A stretch of DNA of 64,000 nucleotides from VAZQ01 sp035293945. Lineage in GTDB: Bacteria; Pseudomonadota; Alphaproteobacteria; Rhizobiales; Xanthobacteraceae. Below, piece by piece: positions 26,595 through 34,156 of this stretch. A program made the translations under genes and the position numbers. The DNA lies in NCBI GenBank assembly GCA_035293945.1, contig DATGLV010000022.1:137756-201755 (forward strand), given 5' to 3'. Within the stretch, counting starts at the first letter, position 1; every line of letters starts with the position of its first letter. Under the pieces are notes generated by a model. That model searched no databases. It was not told where the DNA came from and worked only from the letters and a program-made list of their open reading frames with translations.

Positions 26595-27436
26595 ACGGCC
26601 CCCTCCCTCGCCCTCCCCCGCGCGCGGGGGAGGGTTGGGGTGGGGGTCTCGGCGACACCGCCCAGAACCGTCTCAAGCTGCTTGTAGATCTGGGAAGCTT
26701 CATCCGCGATCGCATCCGCAATGAGGCCCAGCATCTTGGCGCCACGCTCAGGCGTGGCTCGTTCCGGCGTCCCGTACCATCCGGTCGGCGCGATGCAGCG
26801 GATGTCGGTCAATACCGGCTGGTAGGCGCGCGTGCGCCGGAGCTTGTCCATATGGCTGCCGTGGTGATGATCGGAAGAATTGGCGATACGATCGAGATGC
26901 ACGAGCTCGGGCCGGTAGGCCATCACGGCGAGCGCCTCGATTTCGCCGCCGTGGCTCAGGCCATTGCACTCCTGCCCGAACAAGTCGGCCGCCACATAAC
27001 AGGCCTGCACCGTCAAGACATGCATGCCGTGGCCGCGATGCAGCTCCTCGGCGGCGATGGCGAGCGGCGCGATGTTGCCCTCGTGCCAGTTCAGGATCAT
27101 CAGCCGCTTGGCCCCGTGCTTGGCGGCGGACGCACAAGTCTCGACCGTCAATCGCGTGTAGGTCTCCGGCGAGAGCGAGAGCGTCCCCTCGTAGGGCATA
27201 TGCATCGGCGTGACGCCGAGCGGGCACCCAGCGAGCACGAGCCCATCCATGCGCTCGGCGACCGCATGCGCGATCACACTGGCGGCGAAGGTATCAGTGC
27301 CGGTCGGCAGATGCGGCCCGTGCTGTTCGACGCTGCCCGCGGGGAGGATCACGAACGGATTGCGCTTGAATTGCGCCGCGATATCCGGCTGCGTCAGGTC
27401 AGAGAAATATCTGCTGGACGACATTTTAAGCGACAT
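26591..27436 (-). CDS. Creatininase-family amidohydrolase with a repeat-encoded C-terminus
   Basis: A 281-residue metal-dependent hydrolase of the creatininase fold, which opens cyclic amides or deformylates small molecules. Motifs are PAGSVEQHGPHLPTGTD, NWHEGN and the metal ligand region SHGGEIEA. The fold ends about 20 residues before the stop. The last residues (TPTPTLPRARGRAREGAV) are encoded by a palindromic repeat (26600-26645) and are not part of the family. It overlaps the upstream oxidoreductase by 11 bases and the cupin by 4. Confidence 0.82.
   Translation of the reverse strand: MSLKMSSSRYFSDLTQPDIAAQFKRNPFVILPAGSVEQHGPHLPTGTDTFAASVIAHAVAERMDGLVLAGCPLGVTPMHMPYEGTLSLSPETYTRLTVETCASAAKHGAKRLMILNWHEGNIAPLAIAAEELHRGHGMHVLTVQACYVAADLFGQECNGLSHGGEIEALAVMAYRPELVHLDRIANSSDHHHGSHMDKLRRTRAYQPVLTDIRCIAPTGWYGTPERATPERGAKMLGLIADAIADEASQIYKQLETVLGGVAETPTPTLPRARGRAREGAV
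26600..26645. repeat. REP-like palindrome forming the 3' end of the creatininase-family gene
   Basis: A perfect 24-base palindrome at 26611-26634 (arms CCCTCCCCCGCG and CGCGGGGGAGGG) within C-rich/G-rich flanks. Same kind as the elements at 15151, 19829 and 32921, but here it is translated as a C-terminal extension. Confidence 0.8.
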
Positions 27437-28514
27437 GCCGCGCTCCCGTATTGATGCGCGATTGGGCGGCGCTCAGGATCTCGCTCAGCTTCACATAGCG
27501 GCCGCCCTCGTCGAGCGAGCGCAACGCGCCGTACACCATGGCGACCGCCACGTTGCCGTTCCGCGCATTGAGCTCGTTGCTGCGCCCACTGCGGCAGCTC
27601 TCGGCAAACATTTCGAGCTCGGTGAGGAACATGTCGCTCTCCGGCACATCGAGCGATTCGCGCTTGGCATAACCGTCCTTGCCGCGCTGGATGTAGAGCG
27701 TCGAGGATTGATGCAGCTTATCGGGCGTGTCCCAGGTGCCGAAGTCGATCTCATAATGCATCAGTCCGCGCGAGCCGAACACACGCAGTGCAAAGATGCC
27801 AGGCGAGGTCCAGCACGAGCCCACATAGCCGATCTTGCCGTCGGCAAAGCGGCAGAGCGTCATCGATTGATCGTCGACCTCGGCGCCGACGGGCGAGAGC
27901 TTGGAGGCCATCGAGCTCACTTCTACCACTTCGCCGCCGAGATAATGCAGGACATCGAACTGATGGATGGCGAGCTGCGACAGCGGACCGCCGGGGGCGC
28001 GGCTCTTGTACCAGCGCCAGGTCTGAGGGTTGAGCTCGAGCGCGCGCTCGTTGGAGAAATTCGCTTCCATGAAGGCGACGCGGCCGAGCTCGCCCGCATC
28101 GATGGCGGCGCGGATGCGGCGGATGCCGGCCATCAGGCGCGCGCTGTGGCCGACCGTGACGGTGACGCCGAATTCTCGCTCGAGCGCCTCGATCTTGAGC
28201 CCATCCTCGAGCGTCGAGGCGATCGGCTTCTCGGTATAGACGTGCTTGCCCGCACGGGCGACCTCGTGCGCAACCGGCAGATGCTGCTCGTTGGGAACGG
28301 TCAGGATCACGCCTTTGATGTCGCCATCGCGCAGCATGGCGGAAAGCTCGCTGACCGCCGGCACGCCGGTCTCGTGGGCGAAGCTCGAGCGCTTGTCCTC
28401 CGTCCGGCTGAAGCAGGCCGCGATCTTGATGTGTGGTGAGCGCGCCGCGGCACGCGTGAGCACGCGCGCCCAGCGACCCAAGCCAACGATGCCCACCTTA
28501 ACGGGTTCGGTCAT
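27426..28514 (-). CDS. Gfo/Idh/MocA-family oxidoreductase
   Basis: A 362-residue NAD(P)-dependent dehydrogenase. The nucleotide-binding motif GIVGLGRWARVL is at the N-terminus and the conserved EKPIAST motif, which contains the catalytic lysine, follows at about residue 95. The family acts on sugars, inositols and related polyols. It is the first gene of the minus-strand operon that continues with the creatininase-family, cupin, 2-hydroxyacid dehydrogenase and GntR genes. The ATG at 28514 gives the normal N-terminus; the longer open frame has no similarity. Confidence 0.87.
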   Translation of the reverse strand: MTEPVKVGIVGLGRWARVLTRAAARSPHIKIAACFSRTEDKRSSFAHETGVPAVSELSAMLRDGDIKGVILTVPNEQHLPVAHEVARAGKHVYTEKPIASTLEDGLKIEALEREFGVTVTVGHSARLMAGIRRIRAAIDAGELGRVAFMEANFSNERALELNPQTWRWYKSRAPGGPLSQLAIHQFDVLHYLGGEVVEVSSMASKLSPVGAEVDDQSMTLCRFADGKIGYVGSCWTSPGIFALRVFGSRGLMHYEIDFGTWDTPDKLHQSSTLYIQRGKDGYAKRESLDVPESDMFLTELEMFAESCRSGRSNELNARNGNVAVAMVYGALRSLDEGGRYVKLSEILSAAQSRINTGARHVA

Positions 28515-28548
28515 GACTGTTCCCCTACGCAGTTCTCGTCCGCTCTCA

Positions 28549-28569
28549 TATGACGATATTACTATCATA
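28549..28569. promoter_or_regulatory. Inverted repeat in the divergent promoter region
   Basis: TATGA (28549-28553) and TCATA (28565-28569) flank an AT-rich centre in the 174-base gap between the Gfo/Idh gene and the Ldh-type gene. It could be an operator for one of the two GntR regulators nearby; no consensus match is claimed. Confidence 0.35.
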
Positions 28570-28688
28570 CAATCTGTGCTACAACCCTGCTTCAGGTACT
28601 GGCCGAGAAGTCGCCGACGATCCGCTGACCGGCAGAACTCCAGGTTGGCATCTGGACCGCAGCGACGCGTACGCCAGAGATTGGCAAG

Positions 28689-29729
28689 ATGCTCTGCTAC
28701 CTGACGGGCCAGGGGGTACCACTGACGCTGTTCACACTCGCCGAAGCCGAAGCGCTGGCGTTTGAAACGCTGGTGCGATGCCGGACGTCCTCTGAGAACG
28801 CGCGCAGCGTCGCCCGCGCGCTGGTGGCTGCCGAAGCGGAAGGTCTCAAAGGCCACGGGCTGTCGCGATTGCCGAGCTACGCGGCCCAAGCGAAGGTCGG
28901 CAAGGTCGATGGTTTCGCGACCCCGGTGCTGACCGCAAGGCGGCCCGCGACGCTTGAAATCGATGCCGGCAATGGATTTGCCTATCCGGCGATTGACGTC
29001 GCAGTAGCCAGCCTGCCGCAGACGGCGCTGAACCAAGGCATCGCGGCAGCCGCGATCTGCCGATCGCACCATTGCGGCGCGCTCGGCCATCCGGTCGAGC
29101 GGCTGGCGCGGAGCGGGCTGGTCGCGATGATGTTTGCGAATACGCCCGCCGCGATCGCGCCCGCAGGCGGGACGAAGGGCATATTCGGCACCAACCCGAT
29201 TGCCTTCGCCTGCCCGCTCCCGCATCAGGCACCGATCGTGGTCGACCTGTCGTTATCCAAAGTGGCTCGCGGCAATATTCTGGCGGCCAAGCAGAAGGGC
29301 GAGCGCATCCCGGAGGGCTGGGCGCTCGATGCGGCAGGCCGTCCAACCACCGACCCGGAAGCCGCGCTCAATGGGACAATGGTGCCGCTCGGCGACGCCA
29401 AGGGCACGGCACTCGCGCTCATGGTCGAGCTTCTCGCCGCCGGGCTCACTGGCGCAAACTTTGCCGTGGAGGCTTCTTCGTTCCTTGACGCCGAAGGCCC
29501 TCCACCCGGGACCGGGCAGCTGATCATCGCGGTCAGTCCGGCGGCGTTGCGCGGGAGCGACATGACCCCACATTTCGCTCATCTGGCCGATCTCATTCGT
29601 GAGCAAGACGGAGCGCGGCTGCCCGGCGGGCGCCGGTTCGCGGCACGGGAGAAGGCGGCCGCCAATGGACTGACGATCGACGACGCACTCCTGGCCGAGA
29701 TCCGCAATGTGATCATTCGATGCCAGTGA
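28689..29729 (+). CDS. Ldh-family (malate/L-lactate/ureidoglycolate type) NAD(P)-dependent dehydrogenase
   Basis: A 346-residue oxidoreductase of the Ldh_2 family, not the classical LDH fold. Motifs are GHGLSRLPSYA, the His-containing CRSHHCGALGHPVERLA and GTKGIFGTNPIAFACP. Family members reduce 2-keto acids; one of them, ComC, is the (R)-sulfolactate dehydrogenase. With suyAB 1.6 kb downstream, that reading is attractive but not proven. It is divergent from the minus-strand operon and overlaps the end of the next, convergent gene by 17 bases. The start is the first ATG in frame; a later start is possible. Confidence 0.82.
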   Translation: MLCYLTGQGVPLTLFTLAEAEALAFETLVRCRTSSENARSVARALVAAEAEGLKGHGLSRLPSYAAQAKVGKVDGFATPVLTARRPATLEIDAGNGFAYPAIDVAVASLPQTALNQGIAAAAICRSHHCGALGHPVERLARSGLVAMMFANTPAAIAPAGGTKGIFGTNPIAFACPLPHQAPIVVDLSLSKVARGNILAAKQKGERIPEGWALDAAGRPTTDPEAALNGTMVPLGDAKGTALALMVELLAAGLTGANFAVEASSFLDAEGPPPGTGQLIIAVSPAALRGSDMTPHFAHLADLIREQDGARLPGGRRFAAREKAAANGLTIDDALLAEIRNVIIRCQ

Positions 29730-30402
29730 TGATTCCTCCGGCGGCGAGCTTCTTGCGCCCTGCAGGGCCGGTCAGCCGCGCGATGAAGGCCGCAGCCGCG
29801 GGCGCAATCGTGTTGGGATGCCAAAGCGAAAAGCTGGTGGTCAGAGCAAATTCCTTTGGAAAGGGGCCGACAAAGGCGTCGTGACCGGCCTGCTCTATCT
29901 CGCTGGACTGCGATACGCCGAGATCCGCTTCGCCCGCCATGACGCGGCGCATGGTTTCGAGACCGTCGGGTGCAAACGCGATTTTTCGCATGATCTCGTC
30001 CTTTGCCCCGAGCTGCTCGATGACCTGCATGAAGTGCTTCCCCACCGTCGCCCCACGCGCCGGATCGGACACGGCGATGCGCCGGGCCGACAGCAACGCG
30101 GCCTTGAAGCCTTCCGGCGTGGCGGCATCGGGCTTCGGCGATCCCGGTGTTACCGCCAGCCCCGCGACGGTCGAGCCGAGCGCAATGCTCGTTCCGTCGC
30201 GCAGCGCGCCGCTGCCCTCGGCTTTGCCGATCAGCAGCGCGGTCGTGATCAATAATTCGGCTTCCGGATCCGCACGGAATTTCTGCTCGGTCGCACCCGC
30301 GGTATCAAAAATCAGCACGGCCTTGTCGCCGCCCTCGCTTTCATATTCGGCCGCAATCGCGGTGAGAGGCGCCTTCACGACGGCCGCCGCATAGACCTTC
30401 AT
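29713..30402 (-). CDS. ModA-like substrate-binding protein without a signal peptide
   Basis: A 229-residue type II periplasmic-binding-fold protein of the molybdate-binding-like group: AAAVVKAPLTAIAAEYE at the start, then ARRIAVSDPARGATVGKHF and EADLGVSQSSEIE. The ATG at 30402, with an AAGGGA site upstream, leaves no export signal, so it may act in the cytoplasm, for example as a ligand sensor. No permease genes are adjacent. It overlaps the Ldh-type gene by 17 bases at its 3' end. Confidence 0.72.
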   Translation of the reverse strand: MKVYAAAVVKAPLTAIAAEYESEGGDKAVLIFDTAGATEQKFRADPEAELLITTALLIGKAEGSGALRDGTSIALGSTVAGLAVTPGSPKPDAATPEGFKAALLSARRIAVSDPARGATVGKHFMQVIEQLGAKDEIMRKIAFAPDGLETMRRVMAGEADLGVSQSSEIEQAGHDAFVGPFPKEFALTTSFSLWHPNTIAPAAAAFIARLTGPAGRKKLAAGGIITGIE

Positions 30403-30473
30403 GGATTTCCCTTCTGTGATCGGTGCTCGCGAACCCCCTGCGACCGACGGTCGCCGATTTGCGATAGCAGATG

Positions 30474-31229
30474 TCAGCGCAAGTCGGAGAGATAATGCAC
30501 GGAATCGGTCCGGCACAGCGATACGCGCCATTCGACCGGGCCGCCGTCGATGGCAAGCGCGATGCGATCGACCGACAGAAGCGGCGCGCCGACTGCGACA
30601 CCGAGGTGCCGCGCCTCGCGCCGCCCGGCCGCCACCGCCTTCAGCCGCTCGGTGGCGCGCGCGATTGTCACCCCGAACTCCGCACGGTAGAGCTCGTAGA
30701 GATTATTGGGCAGCACGCGCCTTTCGAGACGCGGGAACAGCATGCCCGGCAGCACGATGCTCTCGACGATGCACACCTGTCCGGCAAGCGATCGCACGCG
30801 CTCGATGCACACGATCTTTGCTCCGAGGCGCAGGTTCAGCACCGCTGCGCCACGCGTATCGGCGGCGCGAACCTTCACGTTCAAGACCCGGCTCTCCGGG
30901 AACAGATGCTGATCATTGTCGAGCACCAGCTTGAAGAACTGGAACAGGATCCGTGCATCGTCGTGGCCGGCGACGTAGGTGCCGCGGCCCTGGCGCCGCA
31001 CCACCAGGGTCTCGGCCTCCATCGCGTCGAGCGCCTTGCGCACGGTGCCTTGCGAGACACCGATCTCGGCGGCGAGCTCGCCTTCGCTCGGCAGCGCCTC
31101 GCCAGGCCGCCAGGCGCCGCTGGCGATGCGCTGCATGAGAAGCTCGCGGACCTGCGCGTAGAGCGGACGAAAGCCGAGCGCGGCGCGGCTTGCCGACGGT
31201 GCGTCCAGAAAGAGAGCGCGCTGGGCCAA
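30474..31229 (-). CDS. GntR-family regulator, HutC/UTRA subfamily
   Basis: A 251-residue regulator with an N-terminal winged HTH (YAQVRELLMQRIASGAW, then SQGTVRKALDAMEAE) and a UTRA effector domain (about 95-245). It is divergent from suyAB with 84 bases between the start codons and so is the likely suyAB regulator. The gap contains three CTTAT repeats and a TGTC-N8-GACA palindrome. The effector could be sulfolactate or a related compound; this is inference from position. Confidence 0.88.
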   Translation of the reverse strand: MAQRALFLDAPSASRAALGFRPLYAQVRELLMQRIASGAWRPGEALPSEGELAAEIGVSQGTVRKALDAMEAETLVVRRQGRGTYVAGHDDARILFQFFKLVLDNDQHLFPESRVLNVKVRAADTRGAAVLNLRLGAKIVCIERVRSLAGQVCIVESIVLPGMLFPRLERRVLPNNLYELYRAEFGVTIARATERLKAVAAGRREARHLGVAVGAPLLSVDRIALAIDGGPVEWRVSLCRTDSVHYLSDLR

Positions 31230-31247
31230 GGGAGATTCCCAAGTTGA

Positions 31248-31276
31248 CTCTTATCTCTTATGTCTTATAGAGGACA
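31248..31276. promoter_or_regulatory. Candidate GntR operator between the regulator and suyA
   Basis: Three CTTAT repeats run in line (ACTCTTATCTCTTATGTCTTAT, split here as CTTAT at about 31250, 31256 and 31264). The last lies within TGTC-N8-GACA (31261-31276), a perfect 4-base inverted repeat. AT-rich operators are usual for HutC-type GntR proteins. The site sits 20 bases from the regulator start and 38 bases from suyA. Confidence 0.45.
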
Positions 31277-31313
31277 TCTGCAACCACTGAAAGTTTTTCG
31301 CATAGGGTTTCGC

Positions 31314-31601
31314 ATGAGCATCCCCCATCTCCTGGTGCACGACAAAAAGGACACGGTCGGTGTCGTCGTGGTGGAAGGCCTCAAGGCCGGCACTGACATG
31401 ACGTGCGTCATCACCTCCGACAATTCCGCGTTCTCGCTCACGTCCAAGATGGACGTGCCAATCGGCCACAAGATCGCGCTGACCGACATCAAGGCCGGCG
31501 ACACCGTGTGGAAATACGGTCAGGACATCGGGAAGGCGGTTGCCGCCATCGCCAAGGGCGAGCACGTGCACGTGCATAATCTCAAGACCAAGCGCTGGTA
31601 A
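31314..31601 (+). CDS. suyA: (2R)-sulfolactate sulfo-lyase small subunit (SAF domain)
   Basis: A 95-residue SAF-domain protein. MSIPHLLVHDKKDTVGVVVV at the N-terminus and HVHVHNLKTKRW at the C-terminus match what I recall of SuyA proteins and differ from the altronate dehydratase small domain. With SuyB it cleaves (R)-sulfolactate to pyruvate and sulfite. The ATG at 31314 gives the SuyA-type start; an in-frame upstream start at 31260 would cover the operator. It precedes suyB by 10 bases. Confidence 0.75.
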   Translation: MSIPHLLVHDKKDTVGVVVVEGLKAGTDMTCVITSDNSAFSLTSKMDVPIGHKIALTDIKAGDTVWKYGQDIGKAVAAIAKGEHVHVHNLKTKRW

Positions 31602-31611
31602 GGTGAGCGAC

Positions 31612-32799
31612 ATGAGCGGAACAAACGGCAAGTCGAATCTTCGGTTCAGCGGTTACCGGCGCCAGAACGGCCGCATGGGCGTGCGCAACCACGTCGTCAT
31701 CCTGCCGCTGGACGATCTCTCCAACGCCGCCTGCGAGGCGGTCGCCAACAACATCAAGGGGACGCTGGCGCTGCCGCACGCTTACGGCCGACTGCAGTTC
31801 GGCGAAGACCTCGAGGTGTTCTTCCGCACCATCATCGGCACCGGAGCCAATCCGAATGTTGCGGCCGTGGTGGTGATCGGCATCGAGGAAGGCTGGACCA
31901 AGCGCGTCACCGACGGCATCGCCAAGACCGGCAAGCCGGTGACCGGCTTCGGCATCGAGGGCCACGGCGACCTCATGACCATCGCCAAGGCCTCGCGCGT
32001 CGCCAAGGACTACGTGCAGTGGGCGTCCGAGCTCAAGCGTGAAGAGGCCGACATTTCCGAATTGTGGGTGTCGACCAAATGCGGCGAGAGCGACACCACG
32101 ACGGGCCTCGCCTCCTGCCCGACCGTCGGCAACATGTACGACAAGCTCATTCCACGCGGACTTTACGGCGTGTTCGGCGAGACCTCAGAGATCACCGGGG
32201 CCGAGCATCTCGCCAAGGCGCGCGCCGCAACGCCGGAGGTCGGCGAGAAGTGGTACAGGACTTGGGCAGCTTATGAGAAAGAGGTGATCCAGGCGCACAA
32301 GACCGACGATCTCTCCGAATCGCAGCCGACCAAAGGCAATATCGCGGGCGGCCTGACCACCATTGAAGAGAAAGCGCTGGGCAATCTCGAGAAGATCGGC
32401 CGCACCTGCAAATATATCGATGTGCTTGCGCCGGCCGAGGCGCCGGCTAAAGGCCCGGGTCTCTATTATATGGATACCTCTTCGGCAGCAGCCGAATGCG
32501 TGACGCTCATGGCCGCGGCCGGCTATGTGGTGCACACATTCCCGACCGGCCAGGGCAATGTGATCGGCAACCCGATCGTGCCGGTGATCAAGATCAGCGG
32601 CAATCCGCGAACCGTGCGCACCATGTCGGAGCACGTCGATGTCGATGTCTCGGGCATCCTGCGTCGGGAAATGACCATTCCGGAAGCCGGCGACGCACTG
32701 ATCGAGATGGTGGTGCGCACCGCCAACGGCCGCCTCACCGCCGCCGAAGCGCTCGGCCACCGCGAATTCGTGATGACCAAGCTTTACCGGAGCGCGTGA
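31612..32799 (+). CDS. suyB: (2R)-sulfolactate sulfo-lyase large subunit (UxaA family)
   Basis: A 395-residue UxaA-family lyase. Blocks such as GYRRQNGRMGVRNHVVILPL, LPHAYGRLQFGEDLE, STKCGESDTTTG, FPTGQGNVIGNPIVPVIK and LGHREFVMTKLY agree closely with SuyB as I remember it. Conserved cysteines (STKCGES, RTCKYI) probably bind an iron-sulfur cluster. The sulfite released could feed SoeABC, encoded 13 kb upstream. General auto-annotation might call this altronate dehydratase; the paired 95-residue SuyA-type subunit argues for sulfo-lyase. A strong hairpin follows the stop. Confidence 0.78.
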   Translation: MSGTNGKSNLRFSGYRRQNGRMGVRNHVVILPLDDLSNAACEAVANNIKGTLALPHAYGRLQFGEDLEVFFRTIIGTGANPNVAAVVVIGIEEGWTKRVTDGIAKTGKPVTGFGIEGHGDLMTIAKASRVAKDYVQWASELKREEADISELWVSTKCGESDTTTGLASCPTVGNMYDKLIPRGLYGVFGETSEITGAEHLAKARAATPEVGEKWYRTWAAYEKEVIQAHKTDDLSESQPTKGNIAGGLTTIEEKALGNLEKIGRTCKYIDVLAPAEAPAKGPGLYYMDTSSAAAECVTLMAAAGYVVHTFPTGQGNVIGNPIVPVIKISGNPRTVRTMSEHVDVDVSGILRREMTIPEAGDALIEMVVRTANGRLTAAEALGHREFVMTKLYRSA

Positions 32800-32820
32800 G
32801 CCGGAGCGTCAATCAGAGGC

Positions 32821-32870
32821 CTCATGGTGAGGAGCCGCGCGTCCTTGACGCGCGGCTCCTCGAACCATGG
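32821..32870. repeat. Palindromic repeat / probable terminator after suyB
   Basis: A perfect 14-base stem, GAGGAGCCGCGCGT (32829-32842) and ACGCGCGGCTCCTC (32848-32861), with a 5-base loop and outer CATGG/CCATG arms. It lies 30 bases after the suyB stop and would end its transcript, although no T-run follows. The flanks resemble a widespread Bradyrhizobium-type repeat. Confidence 0.75.
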
Positions 32871-32894
32871 CCAGAGGCTGATGGCATGTATCCA

Positions 32895-32975
32895 TCCTTC
32901 GAGACGCTCCCCGCCCTAACCCTCCCCCGTAAAACGGGGGAGGCAAGGGAGGGGGCCCTCAGGATGAGGCCCAAA
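32895..32975. repeat. Composite REP element, one repeat nested in another
   Basis: An outer element recognised by ATCCTTCGAGACGC on the left and CCTCAGGATGAGG on the right is interrupted by a second palindrome, CCTCCCCCGT / ACGGGGGAGG (32921-32930, 32934-32943). It directly precedes the 3' end of the persulfide dioxygenase gene and may terminate it too. Confidence 0.65.
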
Positions 32976-32985
32976 GGTCGTCCCT

Positions 32986-34023
32986 TCACTTCGCGAGCGG
33001 CCCACCCGCCTTCTTCCAGGCGTCGATGCCGCCCTGGATGTGGCAGGCTGAAGCGAGGCCCGCCTCCTGCGCCATCTGCACCGCCATGGCGGAGCGTTCA
33101 CCGAAGGCGCAGTAAAACACGACTCGCTTACCCATAGCGCGCGCAAGCTCGCCCAGCATGCCGCCGGCGCGCACATTGGGGCCGAGGTCGCCATAGGGAA
33201 TGTGCAGCGAGCCCGGGATGACTCCATGCCGGTCGCGCTCGCGCTCCTCGCGCAAATCGACCAGCGCTACGTCGCCACGTCCCACCAGGCTCAGGGCATC
33301 CGCCGCGGTGACCGCCCAGCCGCGGCGCGCGATCTCATCCTGCGCCAGGCCGACGCGCATATTTGCCGGCACCGCCACGTCCATCATCTTCGGGTTCGGC
33401 AAATTGAGGCTGTTCATCAGCGCCACATATTCGTCGACCGATTTCACCTTGAGGCGTGGATTGTAGGCACGCTCCTCGGCAATGGTGGAGACGGTCTCGC
33501 CCTTATAATCGTGCGCGGGAAAGACAAGGGTCTCGTCCGGCAGGCGCAACAGCTTGTTGAAGATCGAATCGTATTGGGCACGCGGATCGCCGTTCTGGAA
33601 ATCAGTGCGCCCGGTGCCGCGGATCAAGAGCGTATCGCCCGTGAACACGCGGTCGGCGAGCTTGAAGCAACAGGAATCGTCAGTATGCCCGGGCGTATAG
33701 ATGACGTCGAGCAGCAGGCCCTCGATCGCGAGCTTGTCGCCCTCGGCAACCCGCATCGAGACCACATCGACGTTGCTCCGCTCGCCCATGACGGTGACGC
33801 ACTGGGTGCGGTCGCGCAGCGCCCCGAGCCCGGTTATATGGTCGGCATGCAAGTGGGTATCGGCGGCCTTGACCAGCTTGAGGTCGAGCTCCTTGGTGAG
33901 CTGGATGTAGCGATCGACCTTCTCCAGCACCGGATCGATGATCAGTGCCTCGCCCCCGTGGCGGCTCGCCAGCAGATAGGTATATGTGCCTGAGGTGGCG
34001 TCGAACAGTTGACGGAAGATCAT
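32986..34023 (-). CDS. Persulfide dioxygenase (ETHE1-like) fused to a rhodanese domain
   Basis: A 345-residue two-domain protein. The N-terminal MBL-fold dioxygenase has THLHADH (56-62), H113, D130 and H171 as iron ligands or second-shell residues, in the ETHE1 arrangement. The C-terminal rhodanese domain has its active-site Cys at C305 (FYCAFGERS). Such enzymes oxidise glutathione persulfide to sulfite and glutathione, with the rhodanese moving sulfane sulfur. It stands alone, convergent with suyAB, and is another potential sulfite source beside them. Cytoplasmic; no signal peptide. Confidence 0.88.
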   Translation of the reverse strand: MIFRQLFDATSGTYTYLLASRHGGEALIIDPVLEKVDRYIQLTKELDLKLVKAADTHLHADHITGLGALRDRTQCVTVMGERSNVDVVSMRVAEGDKLAIEGLLLDVIYTPGHTDDSCCFKLADRVFTGDTLLIRGTGRTDFQNGDPRAQYDSIFNKLLRLPDETLVFPAHDYKGETVSTIAEERAYNPRLKVKSVDEYVALMNSLNLPNPKMMDVAVPANMRVGLAQDEIARRGWAVTAADALSLVGRGDVALVDLREERERDRHGVIPGSLHIPYGDLGPNVRAGGMLGELARAMGKRVVFYCAFGERSAMAVQMAQEAGLASACHIQGGIDAWKKAGGPLAK

Positions 34024-34156
34024 GCTCCAACCTGTTCGCTGACGAAATTCCTATTCCTAATTCTAGCGAAAGCCTCATCATCCATCAAACCGAGCCGCCG
34101 CGGTTGCGTTCGCGCCAAGCCTGTGCGTTCATCCGCCGATGCGTGAAGACCCCCGC

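Noticed and set aside
31314..32799. Altronate dehydratase (UxaA) as the function of the SAF-domain plus UxaA-type pair
   Set aside because: The 95-residue partner with the VHN-KTKRW ending and the SuyB-like blocks fit sulfolactate sulfo-lyase better; no uronate genes are nearby. Not fully excluded.
32821..32975. CRISPR-like repeats
   Set aside because: These are palindromic REP-type hairpins, not regularly spaced direct repeats with unique spacers; no cas genes occur in the window.
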